This document shows, one piece after another, positions 21,144 to 30,199 of a DNA stretch of 64,000 nt (its first letter is position 1; each line of letters starts with the position of its first letter). The notes under the pieces were generated by a model. It was not told the origin of the DNA. It made no database searches and was given only the letters and a program-made list of their open reading frames with translations. A program made the translations under genes and the position numbers. This DNA is from Martelella sp. AD-3 (GTDB lineage Bacteria; Pseudomonadota; Alphaproteobacteria; Rhizobiales; Rhizobiaceae). Location of the stretch: positions 930,001 through 994,000 of the forward strand of contig NZ_CP014275.1 in assembly GCF_001578105.1 (NCBI RefSeq), read 5' to 3'.

Positions 21144-21512
21144 TCAGCCCTTGCGCGCGGGCATCAGGGCGGCAAGGGCGACCAGCAGCCAGCTTGCAAT
21201 CACCGATGTGCCGCCGATGGGGGCGGCCATGGGGAAGAAGCCGAAGCCCAGATAGGCGCGCGCCACAAGGTCTCCGGCAAACATCACCGTCCCGAAAACC
21301 ATCAGAATGCCAGCGGCAAGAGCGGCTGCCGTGCGCACGGAAAGCAGGGCAAGGCCGATCAGCGCCGGGCCGTTGGCGAGGCAGACGAGGGCTGCGGAAA
21401 GCAGCACCGCGCTGTCGCCGTGATAGGAGGCTGCCGCCAGCATGATGCCGGCAGCGCCCGTGAGGCCGGCGAAGAACAGCAATATCCGGGCGGGGAGCGT
21501 CAGGGCGGTCAT
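21144..21512 (-). CDS. DUF423 small membrane protein
   Basis: 122 aa with four hydrophobic segments (ARILLFFAGLTGAAGIML; VLLSAALVCLANGPALIGLALL; AAALAAGILMVFGTVMFAGDL; SVIASWLLVALAALM) and the FGFFPMAAPIGGTS loop typical of DUF423 proteins. Inner-membrane location expected; function unknown. It begins 4 bp after the truncated-haemoglobin stop and is likely its operon partner. Confidence 0.8.
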   Translation of the reverse strand: MTALTLPARILLFFAGLTGAAGIMLAAASYHGDSAVLLSAALVCLANGPALIGLALLSVRTAAALAAGILMVFGTVMFAGDLVARAYLGFGFFPMAAPIGGTSVIASWLLVALAALMPARKG

Positions 21513-21516
21513 TGGG

Positions 21517-21909
21517 TCAGGCCTTGTTCTGCATGTGGTAGGCGAGCTTTTCCACCGGCGGCAGGATGATCGCCCTCAGCTTCATGTCGGGCACGGTCTC
21601 TTCCAGCGCACGGCGGAAGCACAAGAGCCACTCGTCACGCTCTTCCGGCCCGATCGGCGCCGGCATGTGGCGCATCCTCAGCCGGGGGTGGCCGTGTTTT
21701 TCCACATAGACCGGCGGTCCGCCGAGATAGCCCGTCAGATAGTCGCGGAACTTCGCCTCCGACCCCTTAAGATCGTCCGGGTGGATCGCCCGGCAATGGG
21801 CCGCTTCCGGCAGGCTGTCCATCAGTTCATAGAAACGGCGCGTCAGGCGTTCGACCGTATCGGCCCCGCCAATGGCCTCGTAGAGGCTGATCGTTTCCTT
21901 TGCGTCCAT
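21517..21909 (-). CDS. Group II truncated haemoglobin
   Basis: 130 aa. Visible trHbII features are SLYEAIGGADTVERLTRRFY (the Phe-Tyr pair at B9-B10), the distal region GGPPVYVEKHGHPRLRMRHM with the proximal His, PIGPEERDEWLLCFRRAL with the conserved Trp at G8. Such proteins bind oxygen or nitric oxide and support microaerobic or nitrosative-stress metabolism. Operon with the DUF423 gene; 45 bp downstream of the DeoR gene on the same strand. Confidence 0.9.
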   Translation of the reverse strand: MDAKETISLYEAIGGADTVERLTRRFYELMDSLPEAAHCRAIHPDDLKGSEAKFRDYLTGYLGGPPVYVEKHGHPRLRMRHMPAPIGPEERDEWLLCFRRALEETVPDMKLRAIILPPVEKLAYHMQNKA

Positions 21910-21954
21910 CGCTTCATGCCCGGATCGTTGCTTCGTCTCTCCGATGTAACCATT

Positions 21955-22719
21955 TCAGGCAGGGATGCAATGCAGCGAAACGCCTTTTTCCGTCAGCACC
22001 GCGCGCTGCGCCTCGTCCAGTTCGTCGCCCGTCAGCACGGCGGAGAAAGTCTCGAGACCGGTCAGGAAATGCAGGCCCGGGCGGCCGAATTTGGTATGGT
22101 CGGCCAGAAGCACGCGCCGTTCCGCGCCCTTGACGATCAGCCGTTTGGTCTGGACCACTTCCGGATCCTGGTGAAAGGCCTCGCCCTCATAGATGGCCGA
22201 GGCCGAGATGAAGCCGATATCGGCGCGAAGCCCGCGCAGCGCGTCCTCGGTCAGGAGGCCGAAAAAGCCGTTGAACTTGCGGCTGTACTGGCCGCCGAGC
22301 GCCATCAGCTCGATGCCCGCGACGCCGGCCAGTTCGGATATCACACTCAGATTGTTAGATATCACAGTCAACGGCAGGCGCTGGGACAGGTGGGCTGCGA
22401 GATTGGCCGCGGTCGATGAATCGTCGATCATCAGCGTCATGCCGGGCTCGATGAATGCGGCGGCGGCCGCCGCGATCCGGGCTTTCTCGCCCGCGGCGAT
22501 TTTCTGGCGATAGCGGAAATCGGCCTGGAACATGGCCGAGGATTGGACGGAAGCGCCGCCGCGCATCTTGCGTAGCTGACCGGACGCTTCCAGCTCATCG
22601 AGGTCGCGATGCACCGTCATCTTGGAAACCCGGAAACGCTGGCTCAATTCCTCCACGCTGGCCGTACCGCGCTCCATCAGCAGCGCCATCATCGCCGCGC
22701 GTCTTTCATCCGCCTTCAA
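21955..22719 (-). CDS. DeoR/GlpR-family transcriptional regulator
   Basis: 254 aa. The N-terminal winged helix (MMALLMERGTASVEELSQRF, RVSKMTVHRDLDELEASGQL, RKMRGGAS) is followed by the DeoR-type sugar-phosphate effector domain (GMTLMIDDSSTAANLAAHL, FHQDPEVVQTKRLIVKGAER). The TTG at 22719 is preferred because AAGGAG lies directly upstream. It is divergent from the class II aldolase gene, a natural target for a regulator that senses phosphorylated sugars. Confidence 0.88.
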   Translation of the reverse strand: MKADERRAAMMALLMERGTASVEELSQRFRVSKMTVHRDLDELEASGQLRKMRGGASVQSSAMFQADFRYRQKIAAGEKARIAAAAAAFIEPGMTLMIDDSSTAANLAAHLSQRLPLTVISNNLSVISELAGVAGIELMALGGQYSRKFNGFFGLLTEDALRGLRADIGFISASAIYEGEAFHQDPEVVQTKRLIVKGAERRVLLADHTKFGRPGLHFLTGLETFSAVLTGDELDEAQRAVLTEKGVSLHCIPA

Positions 22720-22763
22720 GGCATTCTCCTTCGCCGTATGTGTCCGAATAATTGATATAACAT

Positions 22764-22837
22764 CAAGATTAGCGGTATATATCACATATAGAAACGATTA
22801 AAATAACAAATATAATGATATTTATAAAATAATCTTG
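22764..22837. promoter_or_regulatory. AT-rich divergent promoter region with 8-bp inverted arms
   Basis: CAAGATTA (22764-22771) and TAATCTTG (22830-22837) are perfect inverted arms 58 bp apart; ATCAC and GTGAT copies lie inside or beside them. The region between the deoR-type gene and the aldolase gene is markedly AT-rich compared with the surroundings. A DeoR binding region is plausible, not shown. Confidence 0.4.
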
Positions 22838-22966
22838 TGATTTCGCATTCCCGCATTATCATTGACTCACAATAAGGCCATGCGCCGATGGCGCGGCTTG
22901 ACGCTTGGCAATCACATTCAAGCCTGCGTCGGCTATGGCGTTGGTCAGGCAACAGGAGAATTTGTT

Positions 22967-24031
22967 ATGGCCCGGGTTACCTTGAGACAATTGCTCGATC
23001 ACGCCGCCGAACACGGCTATGGCGTGCCCGCCTACAATATCAACAATATGGAGCAGGGGCTGGCGATCATGGCGGCCGCCCAGAAGACGTCCTCGCCGGT
23101 GATCATCCAGGCAAGCCGCGGCGCGCGCGCCTACGCCAACGACCTGATCCTGGCGAAGCTGATCGACGGGCTGGCCGAGCTCTATCCCGACATTCCGCTC
23201 GTCATGCATCTCGACCACGGCAATTCCGAGCCAACCTGCATGACGGCGATCCAGTACGGTTTCACCTCGGTGATGATGGATGGTTCGCTGAAGGCCGACG
23301 GCAAGACGCCGGCCGACTATGAGTACAATGCCGGCGTGACGAAACGCGTCTGTGACTTCTCGCACTGGGCCGGCGTGTCGGTGGAAGGCGAGATCGGCGT
23401 TCTCGGTTCGCTGGAAACGGGCGAGGGCGAGAAGGAAGACGGCCACGGCTTCGAGGGCAAGCTCGACCACGACCAGCTTCTGACTGATCCTGACCAGGCC
23501 GTCCAGTTCGTCAAGGATACGCAGGTCGATGCGCTTGCCGTTGCCATGGGCACCAGCCACGGCGCCTACAAGTTCACCCGCAAGCCCGATGGCGAAGTGC
23601 TGGCGATGAACGTGATCGAGGAGATCCACCGCCGCCTGCCGGATACGCACCTCGTCATGCATGGCTCGTCCTCCGTGCCGGAAGAGCTGCAGGAAATCAT
23701 CAACAAATATGGCGGCGAGATGAAGCCGACCTGGGGCGTGCCGGTTGAGGAAATCCAGCGCGGCATCAAGCACGGCGTGCGCAAGGTCAATATCGACACC
23801 GACAACCGCATGGCCATGACCGGCGCGATCCGCAAGGTGTTTGCCGAAAACCCGTCGGAGTTCGACCCGCGCAAATATCTCAAGCCCGCCATGGAGGCGA
23901 TGACCAAGCTCTGCATCGAGCGCTTCGAGGCTTTCGGCACGGCCGGCCACGCCGAAAAGATCAAGCCGATCCCGCTGTCGGACATGGCCAGGCGCTACGC
24001 CGACGGCTCGCTTTCGCCGAAGATCGGTTGA
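22967..24031 (+). CDS. fba: Class II fructose-bisphosphate aldolase (Calvin-cycle type)
   Basis: 354 aa zinc-dependent aldolase cleaving fructose-1,6-bisphosphate to dihydroxyacetone phosphate and glyceraldehyde-3-phosphate. Signs: [19 protein letters not shown], zinc ligands in [50 protein letters not shown] and [14 protein letters not shown]. Length and these motifs fit the CbbA-type subgroup. The ATG at 22967 has AGGAG at 22954-22958. It is monocistronic and probably under the divergent DeoR regulator. Confidence 0.95.
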   Translation: MARVTLRQLLDHAAEHGYGVPAYNINNMEQGLAIMAAAQKTSSPVIIQASRGARAYANDLILAKLIDGLAELYPDIPLVMHLDHGNSEPTCMTAIQYGFTSVMMDGSLKADGKTPADYEYNAGVTKRVCDFSHWAGVSVEGEIGVLGSLETGEGEKEDGHGFEGKLDHDQLLTDPDQAVQFVKDTQVDALAVAMGTSHGAYKFTRKPDGEVLAMNVIEEIHRRLPDTHLVMHGSSSVPEELQEIINKYGGEMKPTWGVPVEEIQRGIKHGVRKVNIDTDNRMAMTGAIRKVFAENPSEFDPRKYLKPAMEAMTKLCIERFEAFGTAGHAEKIKPIPLSDMARRYADGSLSPKIG

Positions 24032-24054
24032 GCGGGTGCAGGCGCTGCCAAAAG

Positions 24055-24078
24055 GCCGCTTCTTTCGCAGCGGCTTCA
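24055..24078 (+). terminator. Possible terminator after the aldolase gene
   Basis: Arms GCCGCT (24055-24060) and AGCGGC (24069-24074) are followed by TTCAGTTTG, a weak T-run. A second hairpin, with perfect 8-bp arms GCCGCCGC/GCGGCGGC at 24298-24317 and TTT after it, lies near the end of the same gap. Confidence 0.4.
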
Positions 24079-24110
24079 GTTTGTTAACGAACCTCGCCAC
24101 CCATATGCAC

Positions 24111-24261
24111 GTCATCCTCGGGCTTGTCCCGAGGATCTAGCCACCCCTCCTTGCGAGCGGAGCGGGTGGTTGGTGATATTCTGTTTTCAAAATGGATTTT
24201 GGTCGCATGCGCCTGTCGCGCTGAAACTTGCTCTGATGCTCGGGACAAGCCCGAGCATGAC
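24111..24261. repeat. Pair of inverted REP-like palindromes
   Basis: Two units, 24111-24137 and 24236-24261, are near-exact reverse complements of each other. Each is itself a palindrome: arms ATCCTCGGG/CCCGAGGAT with CTTGT between, and ATGCTCGGG/CCCGAGCAT with ACAAG between. This form is widespread as an intergenic repeat in Rhizobiales. The rest of the 324-bp gap between the aldolase and the ABC permease has no gene that I can support. Confidence 0.7.
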
Positions 24262-24355
24262 GGCAATGCGTGGAGTTTGCTTTGTCGCCAGTCTGACGCC
24301 GCCGCCTTCGCGGCGGCTTTGCCGCTTCCAGGTCTCGCCATCGGCAGACCCGCCC

Positions 24356-25174
24356 TCAGTGGATCCCCTTGGTCAGCCCCTGCACAAAATAGCGGTTCAG
24401 AAACAGAATCACGACCACGATCGGGATGGTGGAGAAGTGCGCCAGCGCGCCGAGCGTGCCCCAGGTGATGTCCTTGGTGCCGTAGGCGGACAGAAGTGCG
24501 ACCGAGAGCGGTTTTGATTCAAGCCGCGTCAGGAACATCGGGTAGAGGAAGTCGTTCCAGGAAAACATCAGGCAGAAGAGCACGCAGGCGATGATGCCCG
24601 CTCTTACGGCCGGCAGCGCCACCTTGAAGAAGGCGCCGAACTGGCTGCAGCCATCCGTCAGCGCGGCTTCCTCCAGCTCCGGCGGCAGGCCTCGAAAATA
24701 GGAAAACATCAGCCAGGTGACGAAGGCGGAGTTGAGCATGGAGTTGATCAGCACCACCGACATCCAGCTTCCGAGCAGGCCGATATCGCGCATCATCAGG
24801 TAAAACGGAATGAGGGCCGCGACCGAGGGGATCATCCGGATCGCCATCAGGAAATAGGCAATGCCCATGGCATAGCGGCTTTTCGAGCGCGCCAGCGCAT
24901 AGCCCGCCGGCACGCCGAGCGCCAGCGACAGGATCACCGAACCGGCGGCGATCAGGACGCTGGAGCGCAAGAGGCTCCAGACATCGAACAGCCGGAAGAT
25001 TGTCCGGAACTGATCGAGCGTGGGCGAAAAACCAAAGGTCGGCGGGATCGAAAAGATCGCGCCGGAAGGCTTGTAAGCCGTGGTTGCAAGCCACAGGAAG
25101 GGCGCCAGAAAGAAAACCAGCATGACGACGAGAAAGGCGCGGCGGCCCGCCTGAAACCAGTATTTTGCCGTCAT
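24356..25174 (-). CDS. ABC sugar transporter permease (MalG/CUT1 type)
   Basis: 272 aa inner-membrane permease with six helices; the N-terminus (AFLVVMLVFFLAPFLWLATT) and the EAA loop (EEAALTDGCSQFGAFFKVALP) are typical of the second CUT1 permease. It imports a carbohydrate together with the adjacent permease and binding protein. Its ATG overlaps the stop of the upstream permease gene (ATGA). No ATP-binding gene follows; the operon ends here. Confidence 0.9.
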   Translation of the reverse strand: MTAKYWFQAGRRAFLVVMLVFFLAPFLWLATTAYKPSGAIFSIPPTFGFSPTLDQFRTIFRLFDVWSLLRSSVLIAAGSVILSLALGVPAGYALARSKSRYAMGIAYFLMAIRMIPSVAALIPFYLMMRDIGLLGSWMSVVLINSMLNSAFVTWLMFSYFRGLPPELEEAALTDGCSQFGAFFKVALPAVRAGIIACVLFCLMFSWNDFLYPMFLTRLESKPLSVALLSAYGTKDITWGTLGALAHFSTIPIVVVILFLNRYFVQGLTKGIH

Positions 25175-26142
25175 TTTCCGTTCGCCTTCTTGTCTGCGTG
25201 GCGGATCATCATCACGAAAGCAGCTGCGATGACCGCGATGATCAAGAGGGTGAGGTTGGCGATCGCCGAGGCGCGGCCGATATTGAAGAACTCGAGTCCC
25301 TGCTTGACCGCATGCAGCATCAGCGTGTTGGTGGCATTGCCCGGCCCGCCGCCGGTTGCCACATAGACCGTGTCGAACACCCGGAAGGCATCGACGGTGC
25401 GCAGGATGAGCGCCAGCAGCACGGCCGGAAGCATCAGCGGGATGACGATGATCCTGAGCTTCTGCGGGCCCGTCGCGCCGTCAACCGAGGCGGCCTCGAG
25501 AATGTCGGAGGGCAGGGCCTTGAGGCCCGCGAGCAGGATCAGCGCCACAAGCGGCGTCCATTCCCACACATCGATGAAGATCAGGGTGGCGAGCGCTGCG
25601 TGCTGGTCGGCGAGGAGGCCGCGCGGGTCCGTCAGGCCCCATTCGGCGAGAAAATAGCCGATCATGCCGTAATCGGCGGCGAGCAGCCCCTTGAAGATGA
25701 GGCCGACAACCAGCGGCGTGATGGTGACGGGGATCAGGATCAGCGCCAGCGCGAGCCGGTTGAACCGGTCGTCGCGCCAGAGCGCCAGCGCCAGCATGAA
25801 GCCGAGCAGCAGTTCGAAGAACACCGCGCCGAGGGTGAAGATCGCGGTGTTGATCAGCGCCTGCCGGCTTACCGGATCGGTGATGATCTCGACATAATTG
25901 TCGAGACCGGCGAATTTCGTCCGCTGCGGGCGGATCAGATTGTAGTCGTAAAGGCTGTACCAGATGCCTTGCGCCAGCGGCCAGATGCCGACCACCAGCA
26001 CATAGGCGACCACGGGAACGGCCATGATGACGAGAAACAGCTTTCGCCGCGCGGCAAAGGGCATGCCCTTGGGTTCGACCAGTTCGATGCCCGGATGATC
26101 TGCGATCGCACTCACGCGCGTAACCTCGGTTTTACTATCCAT
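25171..26142 (-). CDS. ABC sugar transporter permease (MalF/CUT1 type)
   Basis: 323 aa permease. An N-terminal cytoplasmic stretch is followed by LFLVIMAVPVVAYVLVVGIW, further helices, and the EAA loop LEAASVDGATGPQKLRIIVI. ATGA overlap with the following permease. The 56-bp gap to the binding-protein gene supports one operon. Confidence 0.9.
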   Translation of the reverse strand: MDSKTEVTRVSAIADHPGIELVEPKGMPFAARRKLFLVIMAVPVVAYVLVVGIWPLAQGIWYSLYDYNLIRPQRTKFAGLDNYVEIITDPVSRQALINTAIFTLGAVFFELLLGFMLALALWRDDRFNRLALALILIPVTITPLVVGLIFKGLLAADYGMIGYFLAEWGLTDPRGLLADQHAALATLIFIDVWEWTPLVALILLAGLKALPSDILEAASVDGATGPQKLRIIVIPLMLPAVLLALILRTVDAFRVFDTVYVATGGGPGNATNTLMLHAVKQGLEFFNIGRASAIANLTLLIIAVIAAAFVMMIRHADKKANGK

Positions 26143-26198
26143 GCGAGAGCCGGACCGCCCGGACGCTGACGGGCGGTCCGCTGATGCAAACGCTGTTC

Positions 26199-27479
26199 TC
26201 AGAACAGCTCTTCGGCCTGCGCCTGCGCGGCGTCGAGCGCTTCCTTCGGATCGGCATCGCCGACCAGCACGGAATTGACCGCGGTGCCGAGGAAATCCTG
26301 GATTTGCGGATATTCCGGGATGCGCGGACGGTAGTCATAATTGCCGTTCTCGAAAGTTTCGGCAAGCACCGGCAGGAACGGGAATTTTTCCAGCAGGTCG
26401 GGATCGGTCATCTCGCTCTTGCGCAGGAAGCTGCCGGCGCCCATGAGATTGAATTCCTTGTGGATCTCCGGGCTGGTCAGCCATTTGATGAAGGCCCAGG
26501 CGGCCTCCTGTTCTTCCGGGGAAACGTCGGCGTTGATGGCCATGCCCCAGCCGCCGATGCCGTAGCTCGGGGCCGCGCTGCCCGAATGCGGGGCGGTGGT
26601 GATGGCGACGTCATCGACGACCTTGGAAATCTCCGGATTGTAATAGCCGGGCGCGCCGACAGACCATGTTTGCATCAGCGCCGCAACGCCCTGGCGGAAG
26701 CTTTCCTCGCGCCCGCCCCAGTCATAGCCGGCAGCGCCGGGCGGCGCCGCCTTGCGGAACAGGTCGCGATAGACCTTCAGGCTTTCCACATTGGCATCGG
26801 AATTGAGCGTCGGCATGCCGTCCTCGCCCATGATCGCGCCGCCCATCTCGCTGTTGTACTGCATCCAGTCCTGGGCGCTGGCCGGGCCCTTCTGGCCGTT
26901 GGCGACAAAGCCGTAGAGGCCGGCGTCCGGATCGGTCAGCTTTTCGGCGGCGGCGACGAATTCTTCCATGGTCGTCGGCGCTTCAAGGCCGGCTGCATCC
27001 AGCCGGGTCTTGTTATAGGCCAGCACATTGGCATAGCCGGCAAAGGGGAAAGCAACCTGCCGGCCCTCGAAATTGCCGAGGCCCATCATCAGCTTGGGGT
27101 AGATGTCGTCGACGTCGATCTCGTCGGCATCGCGCTCGATCAGCTCTGAAAGCTCGACCGAATAGCCGTTTTCGGCGTATTCTCCCGCCCAGACGATATC
27201 CATGGTGACAAGGTCGTAGCCTTCGGTGTCGCCGATATAGTCGGCGGTGGTCTTGGTCAGGAGCGAGCCGTAGTCGAGAATGTCGACCTTCACGGTCGCG
27301 CCTGTCTCTTCCTCGAATTTCGGCGCCAGTTCGGCGATCACCGGCGCGAACTGGTCGTTCTGAGAGGCGATAGTGAGCGTGATGCCCGAAAAGGGCTTGT
27401 CCTGCGCAAGGGCGGTGGAGCCCATCAGGCAGGCGAGAAGCCCCGCTGTCGCAAGCTTTGCGGCGTCTGCGTTTTTCAT
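26199..27479 (-). CDS. ABC sugar transporter substrate-binding protein
   Basis: 426 aa extracellular solute-binding protein, family 1. It has a Sec signal peptide (KLATAGLLACLMGSTALAQ) and the mature start SGITLTIASQNDQFAPVIAE. Segments such as LVTMDIVWAGEYAENGYSV and EEQEAAWAFIKWLTSPEIHK are typical. The ATG at 27479 is chosen for the AAGGGGAA site before it; an ATG eight codons upstream lacks one. First gene of the leftward CUT1 operon. Confidence 0.9.
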   Translation of the reverse strand: MKNADAAKLATAGLLACLMGSTALAQDKPFSGITLTIASQNDQFAPVIAELAPKFEEETGATVKVDILDYGSLLTKTTADYIGDTEGYDLVTMDIVWAGEYAENGYSVELSELIERDADEIDVDDIYPKLMMGLGNFEGRQVAFPFAGYANVLAYNKTRLDAAGLEAPTTMEEFVAAAEKLTDPDAGLYGFVANGQKGPASAQDWMQYNSEMGGAIMGEDGMPTLNSDANVESLKVYRDLFRKAAPPGAAGYDWGGREESFRQGVAALMQTWSVGAPGYYNPEISKVVDDVAITTAPHSGSAAPSYGIGGWGMAINADVSPEEQEAAWAFIKWLTSPEIHKEFNLMGAGSFLRKSEMTDPDLLEKFPFLPVLAETFENGNYDYRPRIPEYPQIQDFLGTAVNSVLVGDADPKEALDAAQAQAEELF

Positions 27480-27560
27480 ACTGTTCCCCTTTGTGTCATG
27501 CATCTGTTGTTGGAATGAATGTCATGATCGATAAACACTATACATCAAACAAAAACGCAC

Positions 27561-27590
27561 TCAAGCGCACTTGACAAAAAAAGAATTCAA
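27561..27590. promoter_or_regulatory. Cluster of TCAAG/CTTGA half-sites in divergent promoter region
   Basis: TCAAG (27561), CTTGA (27570) and TCAAG (27586) occur within 30 bp in a strongly A-rich stretch between the CUT1 binding-protein gene and the flavin oxidoreductase gene. The first pair forms a small dyad, TCAAG-CGCA-CTTGA. Candidate operator only. Confidence 0.35.
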
Positions 27591-27686
27591 GTAAAAAATC
27601 ACAAAAAAGAACATTATCGCCCAAAAATCAGACAAATCCGGCCTGTTTTGCCTGAAAATTGAGCAAACGCCTGATCGGGAACCAGA

Positions 27687-29141
27687 ATGCAGTGCCTGAC
27701 CGACTTTTCGACGCCCTTGTCCGGCGACCTTGAGCAACGCCTTGAACGGCTCGCCGCACGCGCGGCCTGGGAGATGGACTGTATCGAGGCAGCGGCGCCG
27801 ATTTGGCTGAAGAAGCCGGAGAAAGAGGCGCGTTACAATGTCGTGATTGTCGGGGCCGGGCTGAACGGGCTCTCGGCCGCCTTCGCGCTGAGGCGTCGCG
27901 GCATCGAGGGCGTTCTCGTGATCGATCAGGCCGAGGCCGGGCGCGAGGGGCCGTGGGTCACGTCCGCGCGCATGAAGACGCTGCGCTCCCCGAAGACGCT
28001 GGCCGGACCCGATTTCGGCATTCCGAGCCTGAGCCCGCGCGCATGGTATGAAGCGGTTTACGGCGCCGAAACCTTTGCCGGTCTCGAGAAGATCGGCCGC
28101 GAGGACTGGATGCGCTACATGCTCTGGTTCCGCAGGGCGAGCGGCGTGACGGTCTGCAATGAAACCCGGCTTGAGGCGGTGGCCGAGGCCGACGACGGCG
28201 TGCGCCTGACGATCTCCGGCAATGGCTCTCTGCCCGGCGAGATCACCTGCCGGAGGCTGGTCATGGCAAACGGCATGGATGGCTGCGGCGGGCCTTATGT
28301 GCCTGAAAATGTCGCCGCGCTTCCCAAAGCGTTCTGGACACACAGCGCCGAGCAGGGTGAAGACGGCCATCTGAAGGGCAAGGACGTTATCGTTCTGGGT
28401 TCCGCGACCTCCAGTTTCGACTGGGCGGTGACCGCGCTGGAGAACGGCGCGCGGCGTGTCACCATGGTGGCGCGCGCTAAGGAGCTTGCCTGCACCGAGG
28501 TGCTGGCGTGGACCAATTTTCCGGGCTATCTCGGCGCCTTTGCCGAACTGCCGGATGTGGAGAAATGGCGCTTCTCGCGGCATTATTATGATCTGAAGGT
28601 GCCGCCGACGCAGGACCAGTATGACCGCGCCACCGCCTGTCCGAATTTCATTATGGAACTCGGTAGCGGCATCACATCGCTTGCCATCGAGAATGGCCGC
28701 ATCCGCGCCGAGACAAGGAACGGCACACTGATGGCCGATCACATTCTGCTGGGCACCGGCTACAGCATCGATTTTTCCATGCGGCCGGAGCTTGTCCCCC
28801 TCAACGGGCGCTTTGCCTATTGGCGCGACCGTTTCACGCCGCCGAACGGCGAAGATTGCCCGCCGGTCTTGCACGCGCCGTATCTCGGGCGCACATTCGA
28901 GCTGACGCCGATGGATGCGGTGAGCGATCGCTGGGTCTCGCGCATCCATATGTTCAATGGCGGCGCGGTGCCAAGCCTTGGACCGGTGTCCAATGGTATC
29001 ACCGGGATCAAATACGGCATTGCCCGCATCGCCGACGGCATGACGCGGGCCTTCTTTCTGGAAGACGCCGCGCGCTTCCGGGGAGAGCTTGCCGGCTACC
29101 GCGAACAGCATTTCAATCCGCGCGGAAAGGTTTCGGCCTGA
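27687..29141 (+). CDS. FAD/NAD(P)-binding oxidoreductase (flavin monooxygenase-like)
   Basis: 484 aa. An FAD-binding Rossmann motif VVIVGAGLNGLSAAFALRRR starts near residue 49; a second nucleotide-binding segment DVIVLGSATSSFDWAVTALE lies near residue 234, the two-dinucleotide-domain plan of flavin-containing and Baeyer-Villiger type monooxygenases. WVTSARMKTLRSPKTLAGPD and LLGTGYSIDFSM fit this group. No signal peptide. It starts an apparent operon with the questin-oxidase-like gene and two amidohydrolases. Substrate unknown; oxidation of an N-heterocycle or amine is suggested only by context. Confidence 0.82.
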   Translation: MQCLTDFSTPLSGDLEQRLERLAARAAWEMDCIEAAAPIWLKKPEKEARYNVVIVGAGLNGLSAAFALRRRGIEGVLVIDQAEAGREGPWVTSARMKTLRSPKTLAGPDFGIPSLSPRAWYEAVYGAETFAGLEKIGREDWMRYMLWFRRASGVTVCNETRLEAVAEADDGVRLTISGNGSLPGEITCRRLVMANGMDGCGGPYVPENVAALPKAFWTHSAEQGEDGHLKGKDVIVLGSATSSFDWAVTALENGARRVTMVARAKELACTEVLAWTNFPGYLGAFAELPDVEKWRFSRHYYDLKVPPTQDQYDRATACPNFIMELGSGITSLAIENGRIRAETRNGTLMADHILLGTGYSIDFSMRPELVPLNGRFAYWRDRFTPPNGEDCPPVLHAPYLGRTFELTPMDAVSDRWVSRIHMFNGGAVPSLGPVSNGITGIKYGIARIADGMTRAFFLEDAARFRGELAGYREQHFNPRGKVSA

Positions 29142-29158
29142 CAGCCGGGGAGGACAAT

Positions 29159-30190
29159 ATGACAACACCGCTGACACTCGATGCCGTTCTGGCGAAGGCC
29201 CAGACACGCAGCGTCGAATTTCCCTATTTGCTCGCCAATCACGTGCCGATGGTGTTGATTGCGCTCGACCGGCTCGGAGCATCGCCCGAGCGGCTCGATG
29301 AATGGTACGAGGCCTATCGCGATGCCCATGCCCTGCCGCCTGTCGCGGAACCAGTGGCGCCGGTCAATCCCGCCGACTGGCAGGAAGCGCTGGGCGAGCG
29401 TGCGCGCGAGGCGGATTATCGCGGCTTTTTTGTCGGCGAGGCGCAGCGGCTCGGCATTGACCGGGCGATCCGCACCTATCTGCCGGCGATGACGCAGGGC
29501 ATCGCGGGAAGCGCAACCCATCCGCTGATGCGGCTTGCCTATGGCGTGTTGAAGAACGACGCCCGCGAGGTCGGTCACGCGCTTGGCTACTGGGCGGCGA
29601 CCTATCTGCCGCTTCCGGGGCCTGGTCGTTTCGACGCCGATACGGATGATCCGGCGGAGGTGCTGGCCGGCATCGCCGAGATCGAGGGCATCCGCGATTA
29701 CGAGACCGAAACCGACCTGCTCTGGCACAATATCCGTGCCGTCGGCGCGCTTCCGGGCTTTGCGCCGGTGATCGACCGGCTGCGCTTTCACGACAACACG
29801 GTGCGGCGGATGACCGAGGTCTCGCTCGTCGCCTTTGCCTTCACGCTCGATTTTTCCGCGCTTCACGCCGTCACCGGCATGCACTGGATGCGCCTCGTCA
29901 CCCCGCATGTGGACGAGGATAAGGTGGAGCCGCTCTACCGTGCTTTCTGGCAGGTGATCGCGGCGCTTGTGCCGAAGATCGGCTTTCCGGTCTTCCCCAC
30001 GGCCGATGAGGTGCAGGACATGCGCGAACGTGCCGCTCCCGACTGGCCGGAGATCAAGGCCGCGGCCATTGCCTCCTATGACGAACATGACGTCAGCCTG
30101 ATCTTTTCCGCCTCCGAGGAGCAGAAAGCCTGGGGCGGCGACCGGCTCTACCGCGTCGCCGCCGCCCGCCGCCTTCGCCTGATCGACTGA
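29159..30190 (+). CDS. Questin oxidase-family protein
   Basis: 343 aa, mostly helical. The stretch FPYLLANHVPMVLIALDRLG near the N-terminus, GFAPVIDRLRFHDNT and LHAVTGMHWMRLVTPHVD resemble the questin oxidase-like (DUF4243) family, whose fungal members carry out Baeyer-Villiger-type ring opening of anthraquinones without a classical cofactor motif. Bacterial members are essentially uncharacterised. It starts 17 bp after the flavin oxidoreductase, with GGGGAGGA before the ATG, so the two probably act on the same molecule. Confidence 0.75.
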   Translation: MTTPLTLDAVLAKAQTRSVEFPYLLANHVPMVLIALDRLGASPERLDEWYEAYRDAHALPPVAEPVAPVNPADWQEALGERAREADYRGFFVGEAQRLGIDRAIRTYLPAMTQGIAGSATHPLMRLAYGVLKNDAREVGHALGYWAATYLPLPGPGRFDADTDDPAEVLAGIAEIEGIRDYETETDLLWHNIRAVGALPGFAPVIDRLRFHDNTVRRMTEVSLVAFAFTLDFSALHAVTGMHWMRLVTPHVDEDKVEPLYRAFWQVIAALVPKIGFPVFPTADEVQDMRERAAPDWPEIKAAAIASYDEHDVSLIFSASEEQKAWGGDRLYRVAAARRLRLID

Positions 30191-30199
30191 GGAAAGCCA

